From Seonamhaeicola sp. S2-3 (GTDB lineage: Bacteria; Bacteroidota; Bacteroidia; Flavobacteriales; Flavobacteriaceae): DNA of 64,000 nt. Every line of letters starts with the position of its first letter. Position 1 is the stretch's first letter. The position numbers and the translations under genes are program-made. The notes below the pieces were generated by a model, which ran no database searches, had not been told where the DNA came from, and saw only the letters and a list, made by a program, of their open reading frames with translations. Shown piece by piece: positions 56,575 to 64,000 of the stretch. The DNA lies in assembly GCF_001971785.1 (NCBI RefSeq), contig NZ_CP019389.1:3049001-3113000 (forward strand), given 5' to 3'.

Positions 56575-56610
56575 AATCCTCACTAGCAATAGTGGGGATT
56601 TATTGTTTTT
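56575..56610 (+). terminator. Terminator-like hairpin downstream of the surface-protein operon
   Basis: AATCCTCACTA and TAGTGGGGATT pair with one wobble or mismatch and a four-base loop, followed by TATTGTTTTT. It lies ~200 bases after the OmpA-family stop. Confidence 0.6.
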
Positions 56611-56733
56611 ATTAAATCTACTCCAGAGGTAGCAATAGCTCACCAAGTGTGTAAAGTTATTTTTTTGATTAATTTTAAATTTTATTCCTATGTATTTTTA
56701 TTGGGGTGGGTATTCAACTTTTTTTTGTAGGTT

Positions 56734-56898
56734 TTATTGATTTATGATTTTTAAAAACATATCTTTTCTTCTATGAGAAACATCAATGTTTTCATTGTTT
56801 GTTAATGTAATATAGCCTCCTTTTCCTTTTGTATATTTTTTTATGTGATTTAGGTTAACCAAATAGGAATTGTGAACTCTAAAAAATCTTGAATTCAT
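56734..56898 (-). pseudogene. LytTR DNA-binding domain remnant
   Basis: A 54-residue minus-strand frame reads MNSRFFRVHNSYLVNLNHIK, then KGKGGYITLTNNENIDVSHR and RKDMFLKIINQ. It is the C-terminal part of a LytTR domain (FxRVHxSYLVN...GGYI...VSxRRK). A stop four codons before the Met ends the upstream match, and no receiver domain is seen. A decayed response regulator. Confidence 0.72.
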
Positions 56899-56955
56899 TA
56901 ATTGTTTTTAATAAAAAATACTTTTCTTACATTTAAGCAGGAAATATAATTAGGT

Positions 56956-58494
56956 ATGCTTAAAAAAGTATTTGGTAGCGCCGTTTTTGGTGTAGAAGCT
57001 ACAACCATTACCGTTGAAGTTAATGTAAATAAAGGTGTGGGCTATCATTTAGTAGGGTTGCCCGATAATGCCATAAAAGAAAGTAATTACCGTATTGCCG
57101 CAGCACTTCAAAACAATGGTTATAAAATTCCAGGTAAAAAGATAACCATTAACATGGCTCCAGCCGATTTAAGAAAGGAGGGAAGCGCATACGATTTAAC
57201 CCTTGCTGTTGGAATATTAGCAGCTTCTAACCAAATTAAGGCAGAAAATTTAGATAAATATTTAATCATGGGTGAACTGTCTTTAGACGGAAGTTTGCAA
57301 CCCATTAAAGGTGCATTACCCATTGCTATTAAAGCTAGAGAAGAGGGCTTTAAAGGCTTTATTCTTCCTAGGCAAAACGCAAAAGAAGCCGCTATTGTAA
57401 ATGATTTAGAGGTTTACGGAGTAGATAATATAAAACAAGTAATTAATTATTTTGATAAAGGCGAAGCCTTAGAACAAACCATTATTGATACCCGTAAAGA
57501 ATTTTATAAAAACCTAGAATTTCCAGAGCACGATTTTGCCGATGTAAAAGGACAAGAAGGTATAAAACGGTGCATGGAAATTGCAGCAGCTGGCGGACAT
57601 AACATAATTTTAATAGGACCTCCAGGAGCAGGTAAAACCATGTTAGCAAAACGCTTACCAAGTATTTTACCACCTATGACTTTACAAGAAGCTTTAGAAA
57701 CCACCAAAATACATTCTGTAGTTGGTAGAGTAAAGGAAAACACTGGGCTTATGGCGCAACGTCCGTTTCGTAGCCCTCATCACACTATAAGTGATGTTGC
57801 ACTCGTAGGCGGAGGGGCATATCCGCAACCTGGAGAAATTTCGTTGTCTCATAACGGGGTTTTATTTTTAGATGAATTACCCGAGTTTAAACGCAGTGTT
57901 TTAGAGGTAATGCGTCAACCACTAGAAGATAGAGAAGTTACTATTTCTAGAGCAAAATTTACCGTAACCTATCCGTCGTCTTTTATGTTAGTAGCTAGTA
58001 TGAACCCTAGTCCTAGTGGCTATTTTAATGACCCCGATGCTCCAGTTACTTCAAGTCCCGCAGAAATGCAGCGGTATTTAAGTAAAATTTCTGGTCCGTT
58101 GTTAGATAGAATTGATATTCATATTGAAGTAACACCTGTACCTTTTGATAAGTTGAGTGACGACAGAAAAGGAGAATCTTCAGTAGATATAAGAAAGCGC
58201 GTTACGGCTGCCAGAGATATTCAAAGTAAACGATTTGCAAAAAATGAAAGCGTGCATTACAATGCACAGATGAATACTAAGCAAATTAGAAAATACTGTG
58301 TGTTAAATGATGATTCTAAACAACTTTTAAAAACGGCTATGGAGCGTTTAAATTTATCAGCCAGAGCTTATGATAGAATTTTAAAAGTAGCCCGTACTAT
58401 TGCCGATTTAGAAGGTTCTGAACATATAAATGGTGCTCATATTAGCGAAGCTATTCAATACAGAAGTTTAGATAGAGATGGTTGGTTGGGGTAA
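56956..58494 (+). CDS. comM: YifB/ComM-family AAA+ ATPase (Mg-chelatase-like)
   Basis: 512 residues, the normal length. The N-terminal Lon-like ChlI domain is at ~1-170 ([20 protein letters not shown]). The AAA core has Walker [16 protein letters not shown] (~220), a Walker B-like [10 protein letters not shown] and the [14 protein letters not shown] segment. C-terminal helical domain ([20 protein letters not shown]). Family members such as ComM drive branch migration during natural transformation. The function in Bacteroidota is inferred from homology. Confidence 0.93.
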   Translation: MLKKVFGSAVFGVEATTITVEVNVNKGVGYHLVGLPDNAIKESNYRIAAALQNNGYKIPGKKITINMAPADLRKEGSAYDLTLAVGILAASNQIKAENLDKYLIMGELSLDGSLQPIKGALPIAIKAREEGFKGFILPRQNAKEAAIVNDLEVYGVDNIKQVINYFDKGEALEQTIIDTRKEFYKNLEFPEHDFADVKGQEGIKRCMEIAAAGGHNIILIGPPGAGKTMLAKRLPSILPPMTLQEALETTKIHSVVGRVKENTGLMAQRPFRSPHHTISDVALVGGGAYPQPGEISLSHNGVLFLDELPEFKRSVLEVMRQPLEDREVTISRAKFTVTYPSSFMLVASMNPSPSGYFNDPDAPVTSSPAEMQRYLSKISGPLLDRIDIHIEVTPVPFDKLSDDRKGESSVDIRKRVTAARDIQSKRFAKNESVHYNAQMNTKQIRKYCVLNDDSKQLLKTAMERLNLSARAYDRILKVARTIADLEGSEHINGAHISEAIQYRSLDRDGWLG

Positions 58495-58520
58495 ATGAAA
58501 TGCTAAATGTTTTAAACAAA

Positions 58521-58545
58521 AAAACGAAGCCATAAGCTTCGTTTT
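58521..58545. terminator. Bidirectional terminator between comM and a lipoprotein gene
   Basis: AAAACGAAGC and GCTTCGTTTT form a perfect 10-bp stem with a five-base loop. T-rich tails on both strands serve the two convergent genes. Confidence 0.82.
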
Positions 58546-58568
58546 CTTTATTATATGTAGAGGAAAAC

Positions 58569-59090
58569 TTAAATAGACTTACCGTAAGTAAATGTTGTTT
58601 TGGAGGTAATAGTATATCCATCAACATCGGTAAAGTCATAAGTACTTTCAAAAGAAAATTCGGTTTCTTCTTCATTAAATTCAATTGAATATCCTCCGCT
58701 AGTACAATTAGTAACAAATACTAAATTATTGTTCTCTGTAAGTTGCCATGTACCTGTAATTTCTTGTTGGTAGTCACAATCTTCTGCATTTTTCCCTAAA
58801 TATTGCGTGTAAGTTCTATCGTTTTCAAAAGTGTAAACCATGTCATTTTCACAATCGGATAATTGACTGTATAAATCTGTAGTTGGGTTATCGGTGTCAT
58901 CATCGGTTAAATCAATTTCATCTTCTGTAACAACACTTATAAGCGACCAAGTTCCTGTAAAACTGGTTTCTTTTTCAGATAATTCACCAGTTAATGCTTC
59001 AGGGCATTCAATGTCGTCAGAACTGTCACAACCAACAAATAAAACACTAGCAAAAATTAAACTTTTAATAAATAAAATAGGTTTTTTCAT
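58569..59090 (-). CDS. Lipocalin-like lipoprotein
   Basis: 173 residues. A lipoprotein signal ends LFVGC. Then there is a lipocalin-like beta domain with the characteristic FTGTWSLISV start and ITGTWQLTENNNLVFVTN repeat, rich in acidic residues. Convergent with comM. Function unknown; probably an outer-membrane lipoprotein. Confidence 0.78.
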   Translation of the reverse strand: MKKPILFIKSLIFASVLFVGCDSSDDIECPEALTGELSEKETSFTGTWSLISVVTEDEIDLTDDDTDNPTTDLYSQLSDCENDMVYTFENDRTYTQYLGKNAEDCDYQQEITGTWQLTENNNLVFVTNCTSGGYSIEFNEEETEFSFESTYDFTDVDGYTITSKTTFTYGKSI

Positions 59091-59208
59091 AATTCAATAT
59101 TTTTTTAATTCAATAATTAGATGAGAATCTAATAAAATAGTTGCGTTAAGAAAGTGATTTTATTTTCTGTAATTTTACTTCTTCATTTACAAACAAAAGA
59201 GATTTTTT

Positions 59209-60321
59209 ATGAAAAAATTAATACTACTATGTACAGTTTTTACAATTTTTAATTGCAATAATACTAAGGATGAGAAAGTAGATATAGCATTAGAAGAACC
59301 AATAACTGTTGTTAAAGCACCAATATTAAATTTAGAGCAAGCTAATAAGTTGGCAGAATTGCCCCTAAATTGTATAAATGTAGAATACCCCAACCGTTTG
59401 TCTCAAACCTTAGGTAGTGATGAAGATTTAAAAGCCCCAACAGTGCTGCATCCTGCGTTTTATGGGTGTTTTGATTGGCATTCATCGGTTCATGGGCACT
59501 GGAGTTTGGTGAGTTTATTAAAACAATTTCCTAAGCTTGATAAGGCAGATGAAATTAAAGAACGTTTACTTAAAAGTATTTCAAAAGAAAATATAGAAGC
59601 CGAAGTTGCCTATTTTAAAGGGAAACATAATAAAAATTATGAGCGTACTTATGGATGGACATGGTTATTAAAGTTAGCCGAAGAATTGCATACTTGGGAT
59701 GATGAAACTGCCAGAGTTTTAGAACGTAACTTACAACCTTTAGCAGATCTCATTTGTGAAAAATACATAGAGTATTTACCAAAACTTAACTATGCCCTTA
59801 GAGTAGGAACACATAGCAATACAGCTTTTGGTTTATCGTTTGCTTATGATTATGCTAAAACTACCAATCATGAAGCGCTAAAAGCGGCAATTAAAGACAA
59901 AGCCTTATTTTTCTTTTTAAATGATGAAAACTGCCCAATGAGTTGGGAGCCGAGTGGAAGTGATTTTTTATCGCCTTGTTTAGAAGAAGCTGCATTAATG
60001 AAACGTTTGCTGCCAGCAGAAAATTATAAATCTTGGTTAGAAACTTTTTTGCCACAATTAAAAGATAAAAATTACAGTTTAGAACCTGGAATAGTTTCAG
60101 ATAGAACCGATGGTCATTTAGTACATTTAGATGGTTTAAATTTTTCTCGCGCATGGAATTTATACGAGATTTCTAAGGGAATGCCAGAATATAATCACTT
60201 AAAAAACATTGCAAACCAGCATATAAACCATTCTTTACCTAGTATTTTTGGTGATGATTATATGGGCGGACACTGGTTAGGTAGTTTTGCTATTTATGCT
60301 TTAAACACTTCCAAATTGTAA
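59209..60321 (+). CDS. DUF2891-family lipoprotein
   Basis: 370 residues. N-terminal lipoprotein-type signal (LLCTVFTIFNC). The body matches DUF2891, with HPAFYGCFDWHSSVHGHWSL, YGWTWLLKLAEELHTWDD, RVGTHSNTAFGLSFAYDYA, CPMSWEPSGSDFLSPCLEEA and HWLGSFAIYAL. The His/Trp-rich helices recall alpha/alpha-barrel glycan-active enzymes, but no activity is established. Confidence 0.85.
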   Translation: MKKLILLCTVFTIFNCNNTKDEKVDIALEEPITVVKAPILNLEQANKLAELPLNCINVEYPNRLSQTLGSDEDLKAPTVLHPAFYGCFDWHSSVHGHWSLVSLLKQFPKLDKADEIKERLLKSISKENIEAEVAYFKGKHNKNYERTYGWTWLLKLAEELHTWDDETARVLERNLQPLADLICEKYIEYLPKLNYALRVGTHSNTAFGLSFAYDYAKTTNHEALKAAIKDKALFFFLNDENCPMSWEPSGSDFLSPCLEEAALMKRLLPAENYKSWLETFLPQLKDKNYSLEPGIVSDRTDGHLVHLDGLNFSRAWNLYEISKGMPEYNHLKNIANQHINHSLPSIFGDDYMGGHWLGSFAIYALNTSKL

Positions 60322-60408
60322 ATAAATAGTGTTAAACATATTTTAATTTTTACACTTTTGTGGTTTAGTAGCTTTATTTTTAGAGCAAAACTAAAATAAC
60401 CTTTCAAA

Positions 60409-63400
60409 ATGAAATTACCATTAAAGCTTTTTTCTTTAGTAGCTTATGTTATTACAAGCATTAGCATTGCCCAAAATCCATTAATTAATTTTCCAGCTAT
60501 AAGTCCAGATGGGCAAACCTTAGCTTTTAATTATCAAGGTGATATTTGGACATCAAATGTAGATGGTTCAAACCCTAAGAGACTTACAGTACATGAAGCT
60601 TACGATACCAAACCCATTTGGAGTGCAGATGGTAAATCTATAGCCTTTATAAGTGAGCGTTTTGGTAATAATGACGTGTTTGTAATGCCTGCACAGGGAG
60701 GAACTCCCAAACGTATTACGTATCATTCAGCTTCAGATATAATAACAGATTATACTTTAAACGGTTCTATAATATTTTCAACACGCAGAAACTTTGCTCA
60801 AGTAGAGAGTGAATACGAAACGCACATAGTTAGTGATAAAGGTGGAACACCTAAGCGCTATTTAAATGCTACAGGTTTTGATGCAGCACTATCACCTAAC
60901 GGAAAATTTATTGTATTTGTAAAAGGAAGCTGTAGAATTGAAAGAGAGGCTTATCAAGGACCCGCTAACAGAGACGTTTGGTTATACAATATTAAAACCG
61001 ACAGTTATACCAAACTAACCAATTATGATGGTAACGATTTTTACCCGCAATGGGGAGATAATCACACCATTTATTTTCAATCTTCACAAAGCGGAAAATA
61101 TAATGTGCATCAAATAAGTATTGATGATAATGGCAACAAAGCAGGAGCTATTTCACAAGTCACCAATTTTAAAGATATGGGCATTTTTTCATTTCAAATA
61201 AGCCGAAATGGAAAGGAATTGGTTGTTGTAAAAGGCAATGAAGTTTATATTGTTAATGCCAAAACAAAGGCTAAAAAACAAGTGAATATCAACATAGCCT
61301 CAGATTATAGGTTTAATCCTGTTGTACACAAAACTTATTTTAATAATGTTGATGATATTGCTATTTCTCCTAATGGTAAATATGCAGCCATTAATATACG
61401 CGGTGAAATTTTTATTAGAGAAACAAATAAAGATAAAAAACGAACTGTAAACCTTACCAAATCATCTTATAGAGATACCAATGCCACTTGGTTGAATGAT
61501 AGTACGTTGCTTTTTGTGTCTGATAGAGATGGACAGAAAGATATTTATAAGGTGACATCTAATAACGAAAACGAATCAGATTTATTTAAAACACTAAAAC
61601 ACAAAATTGAACGCATAACTAAAACTGATGATGACGAAAGTGGGTTAACTTTATCTCCTAACGGTAAACTTTTAGCCTATACCTTAGGGCGAGGTAAATT
61701 GGTTGTCGCAAATATTGATAGCACTGGAAAACTTTCTAAAAAAACAACTCTTTTAGATGGGTGGGCTTCAGCAAGTGGAGTGGCTTGGTCTCCAGATTCA
61801 AAATGGTTGGCGTATAGTTTAAGCGATTTAGATTTTAATTCTGAAATCTATATTCATAAAGCCGATAATAGTATGAAACCGGTAAATGTTTCTATGCACC
61901 CCAAGCAAGATAGAGGCCCAGTGTGGAGTCCTGACGGAAAGAAATTGATGTTTTCTTCAAATAGAAATAATAACGATTATGATGTATGGTTTACCTGGTT
62001 AACAAAAGCCGATTGGGAGAAAACAACACAAGATTGGGAAGAAGAAGTTGATGAAAACCAAAAAGCTAAAACTAAAAATGAAGCTAAAAAGGATAGTAAA
62101 AACAAAAAAAGTGAATCTTCTAAAGTAGCCGATGTAATTATTGATTTTGATGATATACATGAGCGTCAAGTACAAGTAACTTCTTTTGTAGGTGGAGAGT
62201 TTGGTAGGTTATTTTCAAAAGATTCTAAAACCATTTACTATACCACTGGTAATGGTGGTAGGGGAAATGCCGAGGTTGAATCTGATTTATTTAAAATAAA
62301 ATGGAATGGAAAAGACAAAAAAGGAATCACTTCTAACAATACCAGACCATCAAATATTACTACAGATAAAAAACTTTCTAAAATTTACTTAACTAAAAGA
62401 GGTGGTAGTTTATCTAGTATCAATATGGGGAGTTCTAAAAGTGAAACCTTATCATTTACTGCAAAATTAGATATAGATTACAACATAGAATCACAGCAAA
62501 TATTTAATGAAGCTTGGAAAGCTATTAATGATGGATTTTATGACCCTAATTTTCATGGTCAAAATTGGGAACAATTAAGAAAAACTTACGAGCCTTTAGC
62601 TTTAAATGCCTCTACACGTCATGATTTTCAATCTATCTTCAATAAAATGCTAGGGCAAATTAATGCTAGCCATATGGGGCTTTACCGTGTAGAAACCAGA
62701 GAAGATTTAGATTATGAGCGTACAGGTTTATTAGGCGTAGAGTTTGAACCAACAACCAACGGGCATTTAAAAGTAGTTGCAATTGTTCCTGCAATGCCTA
62801 GTGACAGAAGTTTTAGCAAGTTGTTGTTAGGAGATGTTATTACTTCTGTAAATGGGTATAGTTTAGATAAAAACGTAAATGTTTATAGCCTTTTAGAAGG
62901 AACTACTAATGAAAAAATTTATTTAGAAGTCAATAGAGGTGGTACAACAAAAGAAATTGTAATTAGACCAACTAGTAGTAACCGTACCCAAAATTATAAT
63001 GCTTGGGTTAAGGAACGTAAACGCTTAACCGAAAAATATTCTAATGGTAGGTTGGGGTATATTCATATTCAAGGTATGAATTGGACTAGTTTTGAACGAT
63101 TTGAGCGTGAACTTACAGCTGCAGGATTAGGAAAAGAAGGTATTGTTATAGATGTGAGATTTAACGGTGGCGGATGGACAACAGATTATTTAATGGCAGT
63201 ATTAAACGTAAAACAACACGCTTACACCGTACCTAGAGGTGCAGCCAAAAATTTAGAAAAAGAACAAACAAAATTCATTAATCATTATCCTTATAGTGAA
63301 CGATTACCATTAGCAGCATGGACAAAGCCTTCTATAGCGTTATGTAACCAGAATAGCTACTCTAATGCCGAAATTTTTTCGCATGCTTATAAAACTTTGG

Positions 63401-63648
63401 GAATTGGTACTTTAGTTGGAGTGCCTACTTTTGGAGCGGTTATTTCAACAGGTGCTACCCGTTTAATAGATGGTTCTTTTGTAAGAATGCCTTTTAGAGG
63501 TTGGTATGTTAAAGCAACAAAATCTAATATGGAATTAGGACCTGCTGTACCAGATATTGTGGTATATAACAGTCCAGATGATAAAGCTAAAAATAAAGAT
63601 ATGCAACTTAAAAAAGCGGTTGATGAATTGTTAAGTCAATTAAAATAG
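60409..63648 (+). CDS. Tricorn-like S41 peptidase
   Basis: 1079 residues. Signal peptide (LFSLVAYVITSISIAQ). Two beta-propeller regions of PD40 blades (ISPDGQTLAFNYQGDIWTSN; WSPDSKWLAYSLSD). A Lys-rich linker (~560-575), a core helical domain (~700-760), a PDZ domain (~770-860; LLGVEFEPTTNGHLKVVAIV), then the S41 protease with the nucleophile in CNQNSYSNAEIFSHAYKTLG. Probably periplasmic degradation of peptides. Length and order agree with flavobacterial homologues. Confidence 0.92.
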   Translation: MKLPLKLFSLVAYVITSISIAQNPLINFPAISPDGQTLAFNYQGDIWTSNVDGSNPKRLTVHEAYDTKPIWSADGKSIAFISERFGNNDVFVMPAQGGTPKRITYHSASDIITDYTLNGSIIFSTRRNFAQVESEYETHIVSDKGGTPKRYLNATGFDAALSPNGKFIVFVKGSCRIEREAYQGPANRDVWLYNIKTDSYTKLTNYDGNDFYPQWGDNHTIYFQSSQSGKYNVHQISIDDNGNKAGAISQVTNFKDMGIFSFQISRNGKELVVVKGNEVYIVNAKTKAKKQVNINIASDYRFNPVVHKTYFNNVDDIAISPNGKYAAINIRGEIFIRETNKDKKRTVNLTKSSYRDTNATWLNDSTLLFVSDRDGQKDIYKVTSNNENESDLFKTLKHKIERITKTDDDESGLTLSPNGKLLAYTLGRGKLVVANIDSTGKLSKKTTLLDGWASASGVAWSPDSKWLAYSLSDLDFNSEIYIHKADNSMKPVNVSMHPKQDRGPVWSPDGKKLMFSSNRNNNDYDVWFTWLTKADWEKTTQDWEEEVDENQKAKTKNEAKKDSKNKKSESSKVADVIIDFDDIHERQVQVTSFVGGEFGRLFSKDSKTIYYTTGNGGRGNAEVESDLFKIKWNGKDKKGITSNNTRPSNITTDKKLSKIYLTKRGGSLSSINMGSSKSETLSFTAKLDIDYNIESQQIFNEAWKAINDGFYDPNFHGQNWEQLRKTYEPLALNASTRHDFQSIFNKMLGQINASHMGLYRVETREDLDYERTGLLGVEFEPTTNGHLKVVAIVPAMPSDRSFSKLLLGDVITSVNGYSLDKNVNVYSLLEGTTNEKIYLEVNRGGTTKEIVIRPTSSNRTQNYNAWVKERKRLTEKYSNGRLGYIHIQGMNWTSFERFERELTAAGLGKEGIVIDVRFNGGGWTTDYLMAVLNVKQHAYTVPRGAAKNLEKEQTKFINHYPYSERLPLAAWTKPSIALCNQNSYSNAEIFSHAYKTLGIGTLVGVPTFGAVISTGATRLIDGSFVRMPFRGWYVKATKSNMELGPAVPDIVVYNSPDDKAKNKDMQLKKAVDELLSQLK

Positions 63649-63741
63649 TTGAAAACAGCAATTTAAATAATGTTTTTGGGCTGTAATTTTTATAATTAAT
63701 GTACTTTTATTAGCGTTAAAGCATTAATTAAATTCGCTGTT

Positions 63742-64000
63742 ATGTATCTTTATTCAGTAGATATAAATGCCGATGTAGGTGAGGGTATAGGTAACGAGTC
63801 TAAATTACTGCCTTATCTATCTTCTTGCAATATTGCTTGCGGAGGTCATGCAGGTAATGAAGATACTATGCGTAAGGTAGTAAAGTTAGCTAAGGCTCAT
63901 AAGGTTAAAATTGGCGCACATCCATCGTTTCCTGATAAAGAAAACTTTGGTCGTGTGAAAATGGACATATCATGTGCCGCGTTATATACTTCTTTAAAAC
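63742..64000 (+). CDS. pxpA: 5-oxoprolinase subunit A (LamB/YcsF family), cut by window end
   Basis: The first 86 residues are visible: [58 protein letters not shown]. These are the diagnostic N-terminal motifs of PxpA, part of the ATP-dependent 5-oxoproline hydrolase PxpABC. The frame runs off the window end. Confidence 0.9.
   Translation, partial: MYLYSVDINADVGEGIGNESKLLPYLSSCNIACGGHAGNEDTMRKVVKLAKAHKVKIGAHPSFPDKENFGRVKMDISCAALYTSLK

Overview
The window is from a member of the Bacteroidota, most likely a marine or gliding Flavobacteriaceae. The support is low GC, type IX secretion/gliding proteins (PorP/SprF, a gliding-type C-terminal sorting domain, OmpA/PD40), a tricorn-like S41 protease, choice-of-anchor L and DUF2891 proteins, and flavobacterial protein families throughout. 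No rRNA, tRNA or CRISPR was recognised.

Region 1 (1-39436) is a gene-cassette array that looks like an integron but is not a textbook one. It holds 22 cassettes, numbered here C1 (next to the integrase) to C22 (left edge). They are separated by ~120-200 bp imperfect palindromes (attC-like). Every cassette has a short box at its left end (GTT...) that is complementary over ~8-10 bases to a box at its own right end (...AAC), and different cassettes have different boxes. Duplicated cassettes show that the palindrome travels with the cassette on its right and that the junction is at the ...AAC box. Read on the minus strand this gives the integron order: tyrosine integrase (39437-40567), attI-like spacer with a perfect 20-bp palindrome, then C1 to C22. 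The integrase has the R-K-HxxR-H-Y residues but lacks the insertion typical of IntI and has a ~100-residue N-terminal extension. The arms differ systematically as G versus A, so only the plus strand folds well (G:T wobbles). The plus strand is the bottom strand of the array, as expected for recombination through folded single strands.

Cassette cargo: a Crp/Fnr regulator with a peptide deformylase (C22), secreted and membrane proteins (C17-C21), an ~8.5-kb cassette with a radical-SAM peptide (RiPP) cluster and a Cys/Lys-rich precursor (C16), a complete type II restriction-modification system with controller protein (C15), an erythromycin-esterase-like protein (C9), an aspartic-protease-like protein (C7), and many small unknown genes arranged as tail-to-tail overlapping pairs (C1-C6, C8, C11, C13, C14). 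Five IS1182-like insertion sequences sit in the palindromes, all at the same position and in the same orientation, directly before GTT.

Region 2 (39437-43931) holds the integrase, a divergent small zinc-ribbon gene, a TPR/membrane/HTH regulator and a repeat-rich 1.1-kb spacer. Region 3 (44070-56375) is a surface-protein locus: a 1640-residue repetitive protein, secreted proteins, a type IX cargo protein, PorP/SprF and an OmpA-family protein. Region 4 (56400-64000) is ordinary chromosome: a LytTR remnant, YifB/ComM ATPase, lipoproteins, DUF2891, a tricorn-like protease and the start of pxpA.
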